Origin: an uncultured Bacteroidales bacterium
GTDB taxonomy: Bacteria; Bacteroidota; Bacteroidia; Bacteroidales; UBA932
Assembly (NCBI GenBank): GCA_945870315.1
Contig: CAMBRR010000001.1
Location: forward strand, 77,179 to 116,096
Reading direction: 5' to 3'
DNA length: 38,918 nucleotides
This document shows positions 8,823 through 16,333 of the stretch, piece by piece; the first letter of the stretch is position 1; each line of letters starts with the position of its first letter. The notes below the pieces were generated by a model. That model searched no databases. It had not been told where the DNA came from and saw nothing but the letters and a program-made list of their open reading frames with translations. Position numbers and translations under genes: made by a program.

Positions 8823-9407
8823 TTAAATTCCGACGACAACTTTAGCATAGCGTATGACTTTGCCGTTGAGGGTATATCCGGTCTGGACTACATCGAAGAT
8901 CTTGCCTTTCTTTTCCTCCTCCTGTACCGGGAATTGGGCCACCGCTTCGTGAAGGTCAGTATTGAACTCCTGGTCTTTTGCCGGGATGGTTGCAAGGCCC
9001 TTGCTTTGAAGATATCCCATCAACTTGCTGTATATCAGATTGGTGCCTTCTTTGGCAGCCTGGCTGTCTTCGGATTTCTCCAATACGGCCAAAGCTCTTT
9101 CGCAGTCATCCAGAACAGGCAACAGCCCCTTGATGGTGTCCATAGAAGCTACTGCAACAAGGTCCAGTTTCTCCTGGGACGTCCTTCTGCGGAAGTTGTC
9201 AAACTCCGCCATCAGTCTGATGTAGTCATCCTTTTCTTTTGCAAGCTCATTTTCCAGACGAGCGATTTCGGACTTGATGCTCTCCTCCTCGGACTCGGTC
9301 TGTTCTTCCTTGTCCTGTCCGTCCGTATTCTGGCCAGTGGTCTGGTCCTTTTCCTGACTTTCCTGCTTGTCGGTCAATTCTTTCTCTTCTATTTTTTCTT
9401 TTGACAT
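8823..9407 (-). CDS. grpE: nucleotide exchange factor GrpE
   Basis: GrpE releases ADP from DnaK. The 194 residues comprise an acidic, Glu/Gln-rich N-terminal tail (1-45), a long helix for dimerisation (LENELAKEKDDYIRLMAEFDNFRRRT, ~50-75) and the C-terminal beta domain ending VQTGYTLNGKVIRYAKVVVG, the family signature. It is the first gene of grpE-dnaJ. No CIRCE-like inverted repeat was seen upstream. Instead the promoter (-7 TATCTTTG) is followed directly by a GC-rich hairpin in the leader. dnaK is not in the window. Confidence 0.97.
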   Translation of the reverse strand: MSKEKIEEKELTDKQESQEKDQTTGQNTDGQDKEEQTESEEESIKSEIARLENELAKEKDDYIRLMAEFDNFRRRTSQEKLDLVAVASMDTIKGLLPVLDDCERALAVLEKSEDSQAAKEGTNLIYSKLMGYLQSKGLATIPAKDQEFNTDLHEAVAQFPVQEEEKKGKIFDVVQTGYTLNGKVIRYAKVVVGI

Positions 9408-9436
9408 ATCCTATTGCCCTTTTTATTCATAAATGA

Positions 9437-9470
9437 CGGCCCGCTTTCCGGCGGACCGCCCGCAAAGATA
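9437..9470 (-). promoter_or_regulatory. grpE-dnaJ promoter with 5' leader hairpin
   Basis: The -7 element TATCTTTG occupies 9463-9470 on the minus strand. Four bases further comes CGGTCCGC-CGGAAA-GCGGGCCG (9458 down to 9437), an 8-pair stem with one G-U and a 6-base loop. The hairpin would therefore be at or within a few bases of the mRNA 5' end. No convincing -33 box is seen. Confidence 0.55.
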
Positions 9471-9492
9471 CAAATAATCTGCCAATGGATAA

Positions 9493-10362
9493 TTACTGAC
9501 ATATTGGCAGATTGCGGCATGTTTCAATGATTTCTTCCCTGGAAGACGGTATCTCATCCACTGGAAAATATGAATGGCTGATCCTGCCTTTGGAACATAC
9601 TATGACCCTTACTCCTGAAGGTGCTTCTCCAAGAGGTTTTCCGAGTGCCGAAGTGGTGATGAAAGGCCTGGTCCCGTCAGCAGCTTCATAGTTGTCGTGC
9701 TTGTGGCCGCAGAAGACGGCATCCACCTTATTCTCTTCAAAAATCCTCAAATAACTGTTCCTTTTTTCGGTTTCTATGTTGAAATAGTCATCCTCCTCAT
9801 CCGGAGCGTTCAGGAAAAATGGATGGTGACCGAATACAATGGACAGTTCACCTTCTCCTTTTCCTTTCAGAGCCTCGGTAAGCCATTGTATCAACTCCTT
9901 CTCTTCGGTCCCTCCAGATGCATATTTAATAATGTTGGTGTCCATTCCTACAAGACGCACATTCCCAATCTTTCCGCAGAATCGGTCAGACCCGAACTCC
10001 TTGACAAAAGGTTCCAGGTCAAGTCCTTCCTTGTGAAGGATGTCGTGGTTGCCCGGGATGCGGAATATGCTTATGGATTTATCCAGCATTCCTTCGATCC
10101 TTTTGTATTCGTCCCATTGGCTCTGGTCCAGGCAGTCGTGTACCAGATCCCCGGTCAGGACAACGGCGTCTGGCTTCACTGCGTTTATGGCCATCACGCC
10201 TTTCGTGAATGTATTTGTCTCATAGACAGTGTCCTGGTTCCTGGTGGTGAATCCAAGCTGTGGATCCGATACCTGGAAAATTATCACTGTGTCATCTTTG
10301 GCGCAGGCTGCCATCATTATGGCGAATGCCAGCAGAACTAATCTTTTCATATTCAGTTTCAT
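9493..10362 (-). CDS. calcineurin-like metallophosphoesterase, lipoprotein
   Basis: A 289-residue metallophosphoesterase with the full metal-binding motif set. SDPQLG (~32) stands in place of the usual D-x-H, followed by TGDLVHD (~70), PGNHD (~103), FGHHPF (~175) and CGHKHD (~218). The N-terminus MKLNMKRLVLLAFAIMMAAC is a lipoprotein signal with Cys at residue 20, so the protein is probably membrane-anchored and exported. A second ATG at 10350 (MKRLVLL) is an equally good start. The substrate is unknown; related exported enzymes act on phosphodiesters, nucleotides or phospho-sugars. It has its own promoter (10387-10416) and does not appear to be in an operon. The first motif carrying Gln instead of His is a known variant in this superfamily. 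Confidence 0.88.
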   Translation of the reverse strand: MKLNMKRLVLLAFAIMMAACAKDDTVIIFQVSDPQLGFTTRNQDTVYETNTFTKGVMAINAVKPDAVVLTGDLVHDCLDQSQWDEYKRIEGMLDKSISIFRIPGNHDILHKEGLDLEPFVKEFGSDRFCGKIGNVRLVGMDTNIIKYASGGTEEKELIQWLTEALKGKGEGELSIVFGHHPFFLNAPDEEDDYFNIETEKRNSYLRIFEENKVDAVFCGHKHDNYEAADGTRPFITTSALGKPLGEAPSGVRVIVCSKGRISHSYFPVDEIPSSREEIIETCRNLPICQ

Positions 10363-10386
10363 ACTATGGGTTTATCCAAATTTTTG

Positions 10387-10416
10387 CAAAGATAGCAGTA
10401 ATTTCAGTTTCGCAAA
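10387..10416 (-). promoter_or_regulatory. promoter of the metallophosphoesterase gene
   Basis: TTTG (10413-10416), an 18-base spacer and TATCTTTG (10387-10394) on the minus strand match the Bacteroidota consensus. The -7 box ends about 25 bases before the ATG at 10362. Confidence 0.6.
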
Positions 10417-10448
10417 TTGTCCTGTCCTCAGGTTTTGGACAAGATGAT

Positions 10449-10491
10449 AAGTCAGCCAAAATCAACACTTTTGCGTGGTTTTGGCTGACTT
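10449..10491 (-). terminator. terminator hairpin after the CPBP protease gene
   Basis: A perfect 13-bp inverted repeat AAGTCAGCCAAAA / TTTTGGCTGACTT with a 17-base loop lies 35 bases beyond the stop at 10526. The T run is better on the plus strand than on the minus strand (which reads TTATCATC), so it may be a weak or bidirectional terminator; no plus-strand gene upstream needs one. Confidence 0.55.
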
Positions 10492-10525
10492 TTATGGCTC
10501 AAAAGTACGGAAGTCAATATCATAA

Positions 10526-11440
10526 TTATTCGTCTTTGACGGCAAAGTCATTTGGAATGAGGGCGCAGTTGCCTGCTCCGCCTTTGATGACTTCGATTTT
10601 GCTGAACAGAAGGAAGGAACCGGCGAAAAGTATCAGAAGTACAAAATAGGCAATCCCATATGCCCAAGGGCTCATAACATCGAGGAAGGTCTCTGCTCCT
10701 GCGAATTTGTCGATTTGGGAGAATATCACGGCGAAGGTATTGTTGACGCAGTGCATCAGCATCGTGAGTTTCAGAGAACCAGTCTTGTAGTAGACATAGC
10801 CGAACCACAGCCCTAGACAAAATGCAGGAATAGCCTGCCAAGGATTCATATGCAGAATTGCAAAGAAGGCGGCAGAAACCGTAATGGCTACCAGCGGTTT
10901 CTGGCTGGTGAGCAAGCCTCTTAGGATGATACCTCTGCAGAGCCACTCTTCGAAAAACGGAGCGAAGACAGATACAGAAATCAAGGTTATCCAGACAGGA
11001 GAATCCTTGAGCATATTGTCAAAAACATCTTTAAGTATCTGGGGCATCTGAGGCAGAAGCATCGTCAGAGGCTCTACGCAGAAACTCAAGGCGAATGTTG
11101 AAATACCTGCCACCAAGGCCAGAGTCCAGCCTTTGTACTGACCGAAATTATTAGTGTCCAATTCGTAACCGACCTCGAATGCCTCCCTTCTGTGGCTTGC
11201 TGCACTTGCATATAGCATCGGCGGCACGAACATCAGAGGATAGGAAATGACATTCCCATATGTCTGGGCGAAAGTATCTGAAATGAAGACAGTGAGTAAA
11301 ATGGTAACCAACGACCCCAGGCAGGCTCCGACAAGGAACAATCCAAAAAGGCCGAACATGCCGCCGATGCCGGGACAATAGTGTCCATAACCAGAAAAGA
11401 GGTCATAAGACCTCTTTCTGCTTTTTCTGAAGAATCCCAT
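10526..11440 (-). CDS. CPBP family intramembrane metalloprotease-like protein
   Basis: A 304-residue polytopic membrane protein with about seven or eight hydrophobic segments. It carries the CPBP (Abi, CAAX-protease-like) motifs in order: EEWLCRGIILRG (EExxxR), FFAILHMNPW (FxxxH) and MLMHCVNN (HxxxN). These form the intramembrane glutamic/metal active site of the family. The ATG at 11440 (MGFFRKSRKRSYDLF) is preferred. The frame extends to 11506, but that part overlaps the previous gene and reads as unrelated sequence. The gene starts 7 bases after the stop of the nucleotidyltransferase gene, so they are co-transcribed. Family roles include prenyl-protein processing and peptide self-immunity, but the substrate here is unknown. 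Confidence 0.88.
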   Translation of the reverse strand: MGFFRKSRKRSYDLFSGYGHYCPGIGGMFGLFGLFLVGACLGSLVTILLTVFISDTFAQTYGNVISYPLMFVPPMLYASAASHRREAFEVGYELDTNNFGQYKGWTLALVAGISTFALSFCVEPLTMLLPQMPQILKDVFDNMLKDSPVWITLISVSVFAPFFEEWLCRGIILRGLLTSQKPLVAITVSAAFFAILHMNPWQAIPAFCLGLWFGYVYYKTGSLKLTMLMHCVNNTFAVIFSQIDKFAGAETFLDVMSPWAYGIAYFVLLILFAGSFLLFSKIEVIKGGAGNCALIPNDFAVKDE

Positions 11441-11447
11441 ATCCTGC

Positions 11448-12377
11448 TTATTTATATAGAGGTGTAGGATAGATCCCCTTGTCTGCGAATTCCTGGAATT
11501 TGGCAACCACTCCCGGCCTGTCCTCCTTGAAGGTTACACCGAACCAGCGGGAAGGAGTTGCGAGCAACTCGGTTTTGGCAGTTTTCTGCTTGATGGTGCA
11601 GTCTACGACATAAGGAATGTAGAATTCTGCCTTGAGTTCGTTGATGTTCTTCTTGAGGAATTCGACGAAAATCTCTTCGCTCTTCTGGAAATAGTCAGGA
11701 GTGAATCCCCACATATTCATTGAGCACAGGGCCTTGGCAGGGAGTTCCACTTTCTGTCCAGAAGCGTTTTCTCCGTAAATTTTTCCATCCTCTGCCATTG
11801 CTATCTTGTGATGCTCTTCCACGTGGGTGAGTATTCCGTTTTCATCGGAGGTGCCAATGCCCCTGGATACTCCACCAGACTCGGAAAGGGTGTTGTCCAG
11901 CTCAAATCCTACCAGAGAATAGACTCCTGTGGTGTTCTCGTGTGCCCTGAGCCAGTCTGCTATGATTTTGAAGGAATCTTTTCCATAGTAGTCGTCTCCG
12001 TTGATGACAGCGAAAGGCTCTTTGATGACATCCTTGGCCATAAGGACTGCGTGGGCTGTTCCCCAAGGTTTCTCACGCTCCGGATTGATGGTGAATCCTT
12101 CTGGGATTTTGCAAAGTTCCTGAGTGACGAACTCAAATTTGAGCGGTTCCCCGTCAATACATTTCACATTGCCATATTTCTGCTTTACTGTCTCTTCCAT
12201 CTGGGCTTTGAAATACTCCCTGACAATGTAAACGACTTTGCCGAATCCAGCCTGTACGGCATCGTAAATAGAGTAGTCAATAATGGTTTCACCGCTTGGA
12301 CCAAGTCCGTCCATCTGTTTGAGTCCACCGTAGCGGCTTCCCATTCCTGCCGCAAGTACCAAAAGTGTAGGTTTCAT
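11448..12377 (-). CDS. sugar-phosphate-type nucleotidyltransferase
   Basis: A 309-residue protein with the nucleotidyltransferase fold. It starts MKPTLLVLAAGMGSRYGGLKQ, where the GxGxRxxxxxK signature binds the NTP. INGDDYYG at ~125 supplies the metal-binding aspartates, and SMNMWGF at ~215 is the sugar-side loop. It resembles the family annotated as NDP-sugar pyrophosphorylases or mannose-1-phosphate guanylyltransferase-like proteins in Bacteroidota. The exact sugar cannot be read from sequence. It is the first gene of a two-gene unit with the CPBP protease. It diverges from the DivIC-like gene, and the two -7 elements are only two bases apart. Confidence 0.85.
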   Translation of the reverse strand: MKPTLLVLAAGMGSRYGGLKQMDGLGPSGETIIDYSIYDAVQAGFGKVVYIVREYFKAQMEETVKQKYGNVKCIDGEPLKFEFVTQELCKIPEGFTINPEREKPWGTAHAVLMAKDVIKEPFAVINGDDYYGKDSFKIIADWLRAHENTTGVYSLVGFELDNTLSESGGVSRGIGTSDENGILTHVEEHHKIAMAEDGKIYGENASGQKVELPAKALCSMNMWGFTPDYFQKSEEIFVEFLKKNINELKAEFYIPYVVDCTIKQKTAKTELLATPSRWFGVTFKEDRPGVVAKFQEFADKGIYPTPLYK

Positions 12378-12428
12378 AGTCTTGTGATATTTATTGATAT
12401 ATAATTATATTATTTTCATAAAATCCTT

Positions 12429-12436
12429 CAAATTTA
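12429..12436 (-). promoter_or_regulatory. -7 element for the nucleotidyltransferase gene
   Basis: TAAATTTG on the minus strand is a perfect TAnnTTTG match about 52 bases upstream of the ATG at 12377. No clear -33 TTG is seen. Confidence 0.5.
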
Positions 12437-12438
12437 GT

Positions 12439-12446
12439 TATTTTTG
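12439..12446 (+). promoter_or_regulatory. -7 element for the DivIC-like gene
   Basis: TATTTTTG on the plus strand fits TAnnTTTG, 26 bases upstream of the ATG at 12472. It also lies inside a theoretical extension of the coding frame, which supports the later ATG as the true start. Confidence 0.5.
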
Positions 12447-12471
12447 CCAAAAATCCATCGATTATTTTCAA

Positions 12472-12780
12472 ATGGGGAAGATTAAGGACATATTTCACGG
12501 TGAACATAAGGTATTCGCCTGGTTCGTAGCCATCACATTTTCAATTTTTGTACTGGCCTGGATTTTCGGCCCAGGCACTTCTATAATAGATCTGATAAAA
12601 GCCGAAAGGCAGATTCACTATCATAAAAAACTCATAAAGGAATATGTCTTGAAGAACGAAGAACTGGACCGCCGTCTTCGTATGATAGAAAGCAATAAGG
12701 ACTCCCTTGAGAAATACGCAAGGGAGACCTATCGTTTTGCTGCGCCGGGCGAAGATGTTTACGAAATAATCGACCGCTAG
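12472..12780 (+). CDS. DivIC/FtsB-like septum formation initiator
   Basis: A 102-residue single-pass membrane protein. It has a short cytoplasmic N-terminus (MGKIKDIFHGEHKVF), one transmembrane helix at ~17-36 (VAITFSIFVLAWIFGPG), then a coiled coil (~45-85, RQIHYHKKLIKEYVLKNEELDRRLRM broken up) and a short C-terminal segment with ARETYRFAAPGEDVYEI. That last part is the conserved end of the FtsB/DivIC family, which scaffolds the divisome with FtsL and FtsQ. The frame is open from 12394, but the -7 box at 12439-12446 places the start at 12472. Its stop codon overlaps the purB stop inside a shared CTAG palindrome. Confidence 0.88.
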   Translation: MGKIKDIFHGEHKVFAWFVAITFSIFVLAWIFGPGTSIIDLIKAERQIHYHKKLIKEYVLKNEELDRRLRMIESNKDSLEKYARETYRFAAPGEDVYEIIDR

Positions 12781-14117
12781 AAACCGGTATAGTTCATAGG
12801 GGTTATGGCCCTGAGTTCTTCTTTCACGCTCTCGCTCACATCAAGAGTTTCTATGAAATCGGCAATCACATCGTGGTTTATGGCCGCTCCCGTTCTTGTA
12901 AGAGCCTTCAGAGTCTCATATGGATTAGGGTAATTTTCCCTTCTGAGAATGGTCTGGATTGCTTCTGCCACGACAGCCCAGTTCCTTTCCAGGTCTGCTT
13001 TCAGGGCCGGCTCATTGAGTATGAGTTTGCTCAGACCCTTTTTAAGTGAATTCAGGGCAATCAGCGAGTGTGCAATCGGCATACCGACATTCCTGAGAAC
13101 GGTCGAATCGGTAAGATCGCGTTGCAGACGGGAAATCGGAAGTTTCATTGAAAGATGGGTGAAGAGGGCGTTTGCAATGCCGAGGTTGCCTTCTGCATTC
13201 TCGAAGTCGATAGGATTGACCTTGTGAGGCATTGCTGAAGAACCGACTTCGCCCGCTTTTACTCTCTGGCGGAAATATTCCATCGATATATAGGTCCAGA
13301 TATCCCTTGAAAAGTCAATGAGTATGATATTGATTCTTCTCAGACAATCGAACAGGGCGGCAAGGTTGTCATAGTGCTCGATTTGGGTGGTAGGAAATGA
13401 CCTTTTCAATCCGAGGGATGCAACGAAATCATTACCGAATCCAATCCAGTCAATCTGGGGATATGCAACCTTGTGAGCATTCATGTTTCCGGTGGCACCT
13501 CCGAACTTGGCCGGATAGGTGAGAAGCCGGAACTGCCTTATCTGTTCCTGAAGGCGTACCTGATATACCTTGAATTCCTTACCGAGCCTGGTAGGGGAGG
13601 CCGGCTGGCCGTGTGTCTTGGCCAGCATCGGCACATCCTTCCAAAGTGTCGCCATCGTCTTGATGGTGTCGCATATCTCCATCAGAGACGGCATAAAGCA
13701 ATCGTGCAGAGCTTCCTTCAAGGACAACGGCACCGAAGTGTTGTTGATATCCTGTGAGGTTAGTCCGAAATGAACAAATTCAGACCATTTTTCAATGCCG
13801 AGACTCTTGAAACATTCCTTGATGAAATATTCAACAGCCTTGACATCGTGATTGGTCACTTTTTCAATTTCTTTCACCTTGGCGGCATCCTCTTCTGTCA
13901 TATTCCTGTAGATACTCCTCAAAGAGTCGAAATGGCTCTGGTCAAAATCTGCAAGTTGAGGAAGGGGAATCTTGCACAGGGCTATGAAATACTCTATCTC
14001 AACCCTGACTCTGTAGCGAATCAGTGCGTATTCGCTGAAATATTGTCTAAGGGCTTCAGTCTGACGGGAGTATCTTCCGTCAACCGGGGATACTGCGAAA
14101 AGTGGGAAATTATCCAT
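12777..14117 (-). CDS. purB: adenylosuccinate lyase
   Basis: PurB catalyses two beta-eliminations in purine synthesis (SAICAR to AICAR, and adenylosuccinate to AMP). The 446 residues fit the E. coli-like long form. Diagnostic parts are SPVDGRYSRQT at the N-terminus, TNHDVKAVEYF at ~88, the catalytic His region LTSQDINNTS at ~120, KTHGQPASPTRLG at ~168, and the superfamily signature GSSAMPHKVNPIDFEN near residue 293. The start at 14117 is set by homology and by the -7 box 24 bases upstream. It is transcribed alone and is convergent with the DivIC-like gene, the two stop codons sharing bases. Confidence 0.97.
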   Translation of the reverse strand: MDNFPLFAVSPVDGRYSRQTEALRQYFSEYALIRYRVRVEIEYFIALCKIPLPQLADFDQSHFDSLRSIYRNMTEEDAAKVKEIEKVTNHDVKAVEYFIKECFKSLGIEKWSEFVHFGLTSQDINNTSVPLSLKEALHDCFMPSLMEICDTIKTMATLWKDVPMLAKTHGQPASPTRLGKEFKVYQVRLQEQIRQFRLLTYPAKFGGATGNMNAHKVAYPQIDWIGFGNDFVASLGLKRSFPTTQIEHYDNLAALFDCLRRINIILIDFSRDIWTYISMEYFRQRVKAGEVGSSAMPHKVNPIDFENAEGNLGIANALFTHLSMKLPISRLQRDLTDSTVLRNVGMPIAHSLIALNSLKKGLSKLILNEPALKADLERNWAVVAEAIQTILRRENYPNPYETLKALTRTGAAINHDVIADFIETLDVSESVKEELRAITPMNYTGF

Positions 14118-14141
14118 AAGTCAATTTGTTGGTTCGGGCCG

Positions 14142-14149
14142 CAAATATA
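14142..14149 (-). promoter_or_regulatory. -7 element of the purB promoter
   Basis: TATATTTG on the minus strand is a perfect -7 match located 24 bases before the purB ATG. The -33 region carries only TTTC at suitable spacing. Confidence 0.5.
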
Positions 14150-14164
14150 TTACTTTTTCGTGTT

Positions 14165-15403
14165 TTACGAAAGTTTATGTATGGCTAGCCCGCTACGAAG
14201 TTTAGGCTCGAACCACGTCGTTTTCGGAGGCATGATGTTTCCGGAGTCGGCAATGTCCACCAATTGTTTCATCGATACCGGGTACAAGGCAAAGGCTACT
14301 GCCATCTCACCGCTGTCCACTCTTGCGGAGAGTTCTCCAAGACCACGGATTCCTCCAACGAAATCAATTCGTTTGTCGGTTCGTAAATCTTTGATTCCCA
14401 GGATTTTGTCTAGAACCAGATTGGACAGGATCGTTACATCCAGCACTCCGATAGGGTCATTGTCGTCATATCTTCCCTCCTTGGCTGTGAGAGAATACCA
14501 TTTCCCTTCGAGGTACATCGAAAATTCGTGCAGTCTGCCTGGCCTATATGTCTCAGCCCCTTTTTCGCACACATCGAAATCATCCCGGAGCGCCTCAACA
14601 AGCTGTTCAGGGGTGAGTCCGTTCAAATCTTTGACCACACGGTTGTAGTCAATGATTTTAAGCTGGCTGTCAGGGAAGGCCACTGTCATAAACCAGTTGT
14701 ATTCCTCCTCTCCGGTATGGGATGGATTGTTTGCCCTCTTTTCAGCTCCAACTCTTGCAGCGGCAGCCGTACGGTGGTGGCCGTCAGCTACATAAAATGC
14801 TGGAATATCTGCAAAGATTGCGGTCAATTCATCAATGTCCTCCTGTTTGTCGATAATCCAGAAAGTGTGTCCGAATCCGTCTTCTGCCACGAAATCATAC
14901 TCCGGTGTCCCCGCAGTGTAGCGCCTGACTATCTCATTGACCCTTTCATTGTCAGGGTATGCGAAGAATACAGGCTCGATGTTGGCATCCTGGATGCGGA
15001 CGTGAATCATCCTGTCGTCCTCCTTGTCCTTGCGGGTGAGCTCGTGCTTCTTTATCTTGCTCTCGGCATAGTCATCGGTATGCGCGCAGACAACAAGTCC
15101 GTATTGGGTGCGGCCTTCCATAGTCTGGGCATATATATAATAGTATGGTTTATCGTCCTGTACCAACCATCCTCGGCTTTGCCAGGCCTTGAAATTCTCA
15201 ACGGCCTTGTCATAGGCCTGCTGGCTGTGTTCATCAATGATGGGGGAAAAGTCGATTTCTGGTTTGGTTATATGGAGCAGAGATTTCTCCCCGGCTTCTT
15301 TCTGAGCTTCTGCTGAGTTGAGGACGTCGTAAGGCCGTGAGGCAACTTCTTCTACATATTCTCTGGGCGGACGTACCGCCGCGAAAGGTTTAATTCTTAC
15401 CAT
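14165..15403 (-). CDS. DUF1015 family protein
   Basis: A 412-residue soluble protein starting MVRIKPFAAVRPPREYVEEVASRPYDVL, the recognisable N-terminus of the DUF1015 family. The conserved motif FYVADGHHRTAAA lies near residue 203, and a second conserved block is GVLDVTILSNLVLDKILGI near 318. It begins 4 bases after the serA stop, so it belongs to the serC-serA unit. The same gene order recurs in Bacteroidota, as far as I recall. Known: the family has often been described as a SerC-associated protein of unknown activity. Inference: a role linked to serine or phosphoserine metabolism. The HHR motif resembles that of ParB/Srx-like or kinase-type folds, but I would not assign an activity from it. 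Confidence 0.85.
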   Translation of the reverse strand: MVRIKPFAAVRPPREYVEEVASRPYDVLNSAEAQKEAGEKSLLHITKPEIDFSPIIDEHSQQAYDKAVENFKAWQSRGWLVQDDKPYYYIYAQTMEGRTQYGLVVCAHTDDYAESKIKKHELTRKDKEDDRMIHVRIQDANIEPVFFAYPDNERVNEIVRRYTAGTPEYDFVAEDGFGHTFWIIDKQEDIDELTAIFADIPAFYVADGHHRTAAAARVGAEKRANNPSHTGEEEYNWFMTVAFPDSQLKIIDYNRVVKDLNGLTPEQLVEALRDDFDVCEKGAETYRPGRLHEFSMYLEGKWYSLTAKEGRYDDNDPIGVLDVTILSNLVLDKILGIKDLRTDKRIDFVGGIRGLGELSARVDSGEMAVAFALYPVSMKQLVDIADSGNIMPPKTTWFEPKLRSGLAIHKLS

Positions 15404-15407
15404 CGGA

Positions 15408-16328
15408 TTATTTGTTCAGTTGGAATTTTGTGCAGCCTTCTGCAAAATAGGCCACTATCTGACGGGCGGCAGCAAGGCCTGCATTGACATTCGCTTCTGC
15501 TGTTTCTGCACCCATCTTCTTCGGCGTCGCAAAAACTCTTTTGCCAAACTTTTCGTCAAGTTCCGCCTGTGTGGCAGCAGCAACGTCAGTAACATATTTA
15601 AGATCCGTTCTTTCCTCCAACACCTTTGCAAGTTCGGCTTCGTTGATTACCTCTTTTCGTGCAGTATTGACCAGGCATCCTCCCTTTGGCATCCTTGATA
15701 TGAGGTCATATCCGATTGAACCGACTGTCTGAGGCGTTGCAGGAATGTGGAGAGAAATGAAATCACAACTCTCATACATCTGCTCAAGCGATTGGGCCGG
15801 GCTTACGCCTTCCTCCTGCATCTTCTCTGCCGGAACATATGGGTCGAAAGCCATAACCTTCATTCCCAGGGCCTTAGCCTTGGCGGCAACCAACTTCCCG
15901 ACATTGCCATAAGCCTGGATGCCGAGAGTCTTTCCCTGAATTTCAGAACCGGTGCCAGGAGTGAACCTGTTGCGGGACATGAATATCATCATTGCGATTG
16001 CAAGTTCAGCCACCGCATTGGAATTCTGTCCGGGAGTGTTCATCGCAACAATGCCCCTTGCAGTGCAGGCTGCAAGGTCCAGATTGTCATAACCGGCGCC
16101 TGCGCGAACCACAATCTTCAACTTAGGAGCCGCAGCTATTACCTCAGCTGTAACCTTGTCAGACCTGACGATGAGAGCGTCAGCATCGGCTACGGCCTCG
16201 ATAAACTGCGCTTTGTCGGTATATTTTTCAAGCAAAGCAAGTTCGTGTCCTGCAGCAGCCGCAATTTCCCTGATTCCATCAACCGCTGCCTTTGCGAACG
16301 GTTTTTCTGTAGCAACGAGAATCTTCAT
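15408..16328 (-). CDS. serA: D-3-phosphoglycerate dehydrogenase, short form
   Basis: SerA oxidises 3-phosphoglycerate with NAD in the first step of serine synthesis. At 306 residues it has only the substrate- and NAD-binding domains and lacks the C-terminal ACT/ASB domains of E. coli SerA, so serine feedback through an ACT domain is not expected. Visible motifs are VRAGAGYDNLDL at ~75, the nucleotide loop QAYGNVGK at ~137, and VNTARKEVINE at ~220 with the catalytic Arg. Where most D-2-hydroxyacid dehydrogenases have a catalytic His followed by Gly-Ala/Gly-Ser-Thr, this protein reads ATPKKMGAETAEAN, i.e. Lys instead of His. It lies between serC (5-base gap) and DUF1015 (4-base gap). Confidence 0.94.
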   Translation of the reverse strand: MKILVATEKPFAKAAVDGIREIAAAAGHELALLEKYTDKAQFIEAVADADALIVRSDKVTAEVIAAAPKLKIVVRAGAGYDNLDLAACTARGIVAMNTPGQNSNAVAELAIAMMIFMSRNRFTPGTGSEIQGKTLGIQAYGNVGKLVAAKAKALGMKVMAFDPYVPAEKMQEEGVSPAQSLEQMYESCDFISLHIPATPQTVGSIGYDLISRMPKGGCLVNTARKEVINEAELAKVLEERTDLKYVTDVAAATQAELDEKFGKRVFATPKKMGAETAEANVNAGLAAARQIVAYFAEGCTKFQLNK

Positions 16329-16333
16329 ATCGG

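Noticed and set aside
8814..9404. 196-residue open frame antisense to grpE
   Set aside because: It is the mirror of the grpE frame, with hydrophobic runs that arise from the complement of Glu/Lys-rich codons.
9408..9492. CIRCE-type heat-shock operator before grpE
   Set aside because: The inverted repeat present is GC-rich with a 6-base loop and does not match the TTAGCACTC-N9-GAGTGCTAA pattern.
13770..14648. 292-residue plus-strand frame spanning the purB/DUF1015 boundary
   Set aside because: It is antisense to two well-supported genes and to the purB promoter, and has no recognisable motif.
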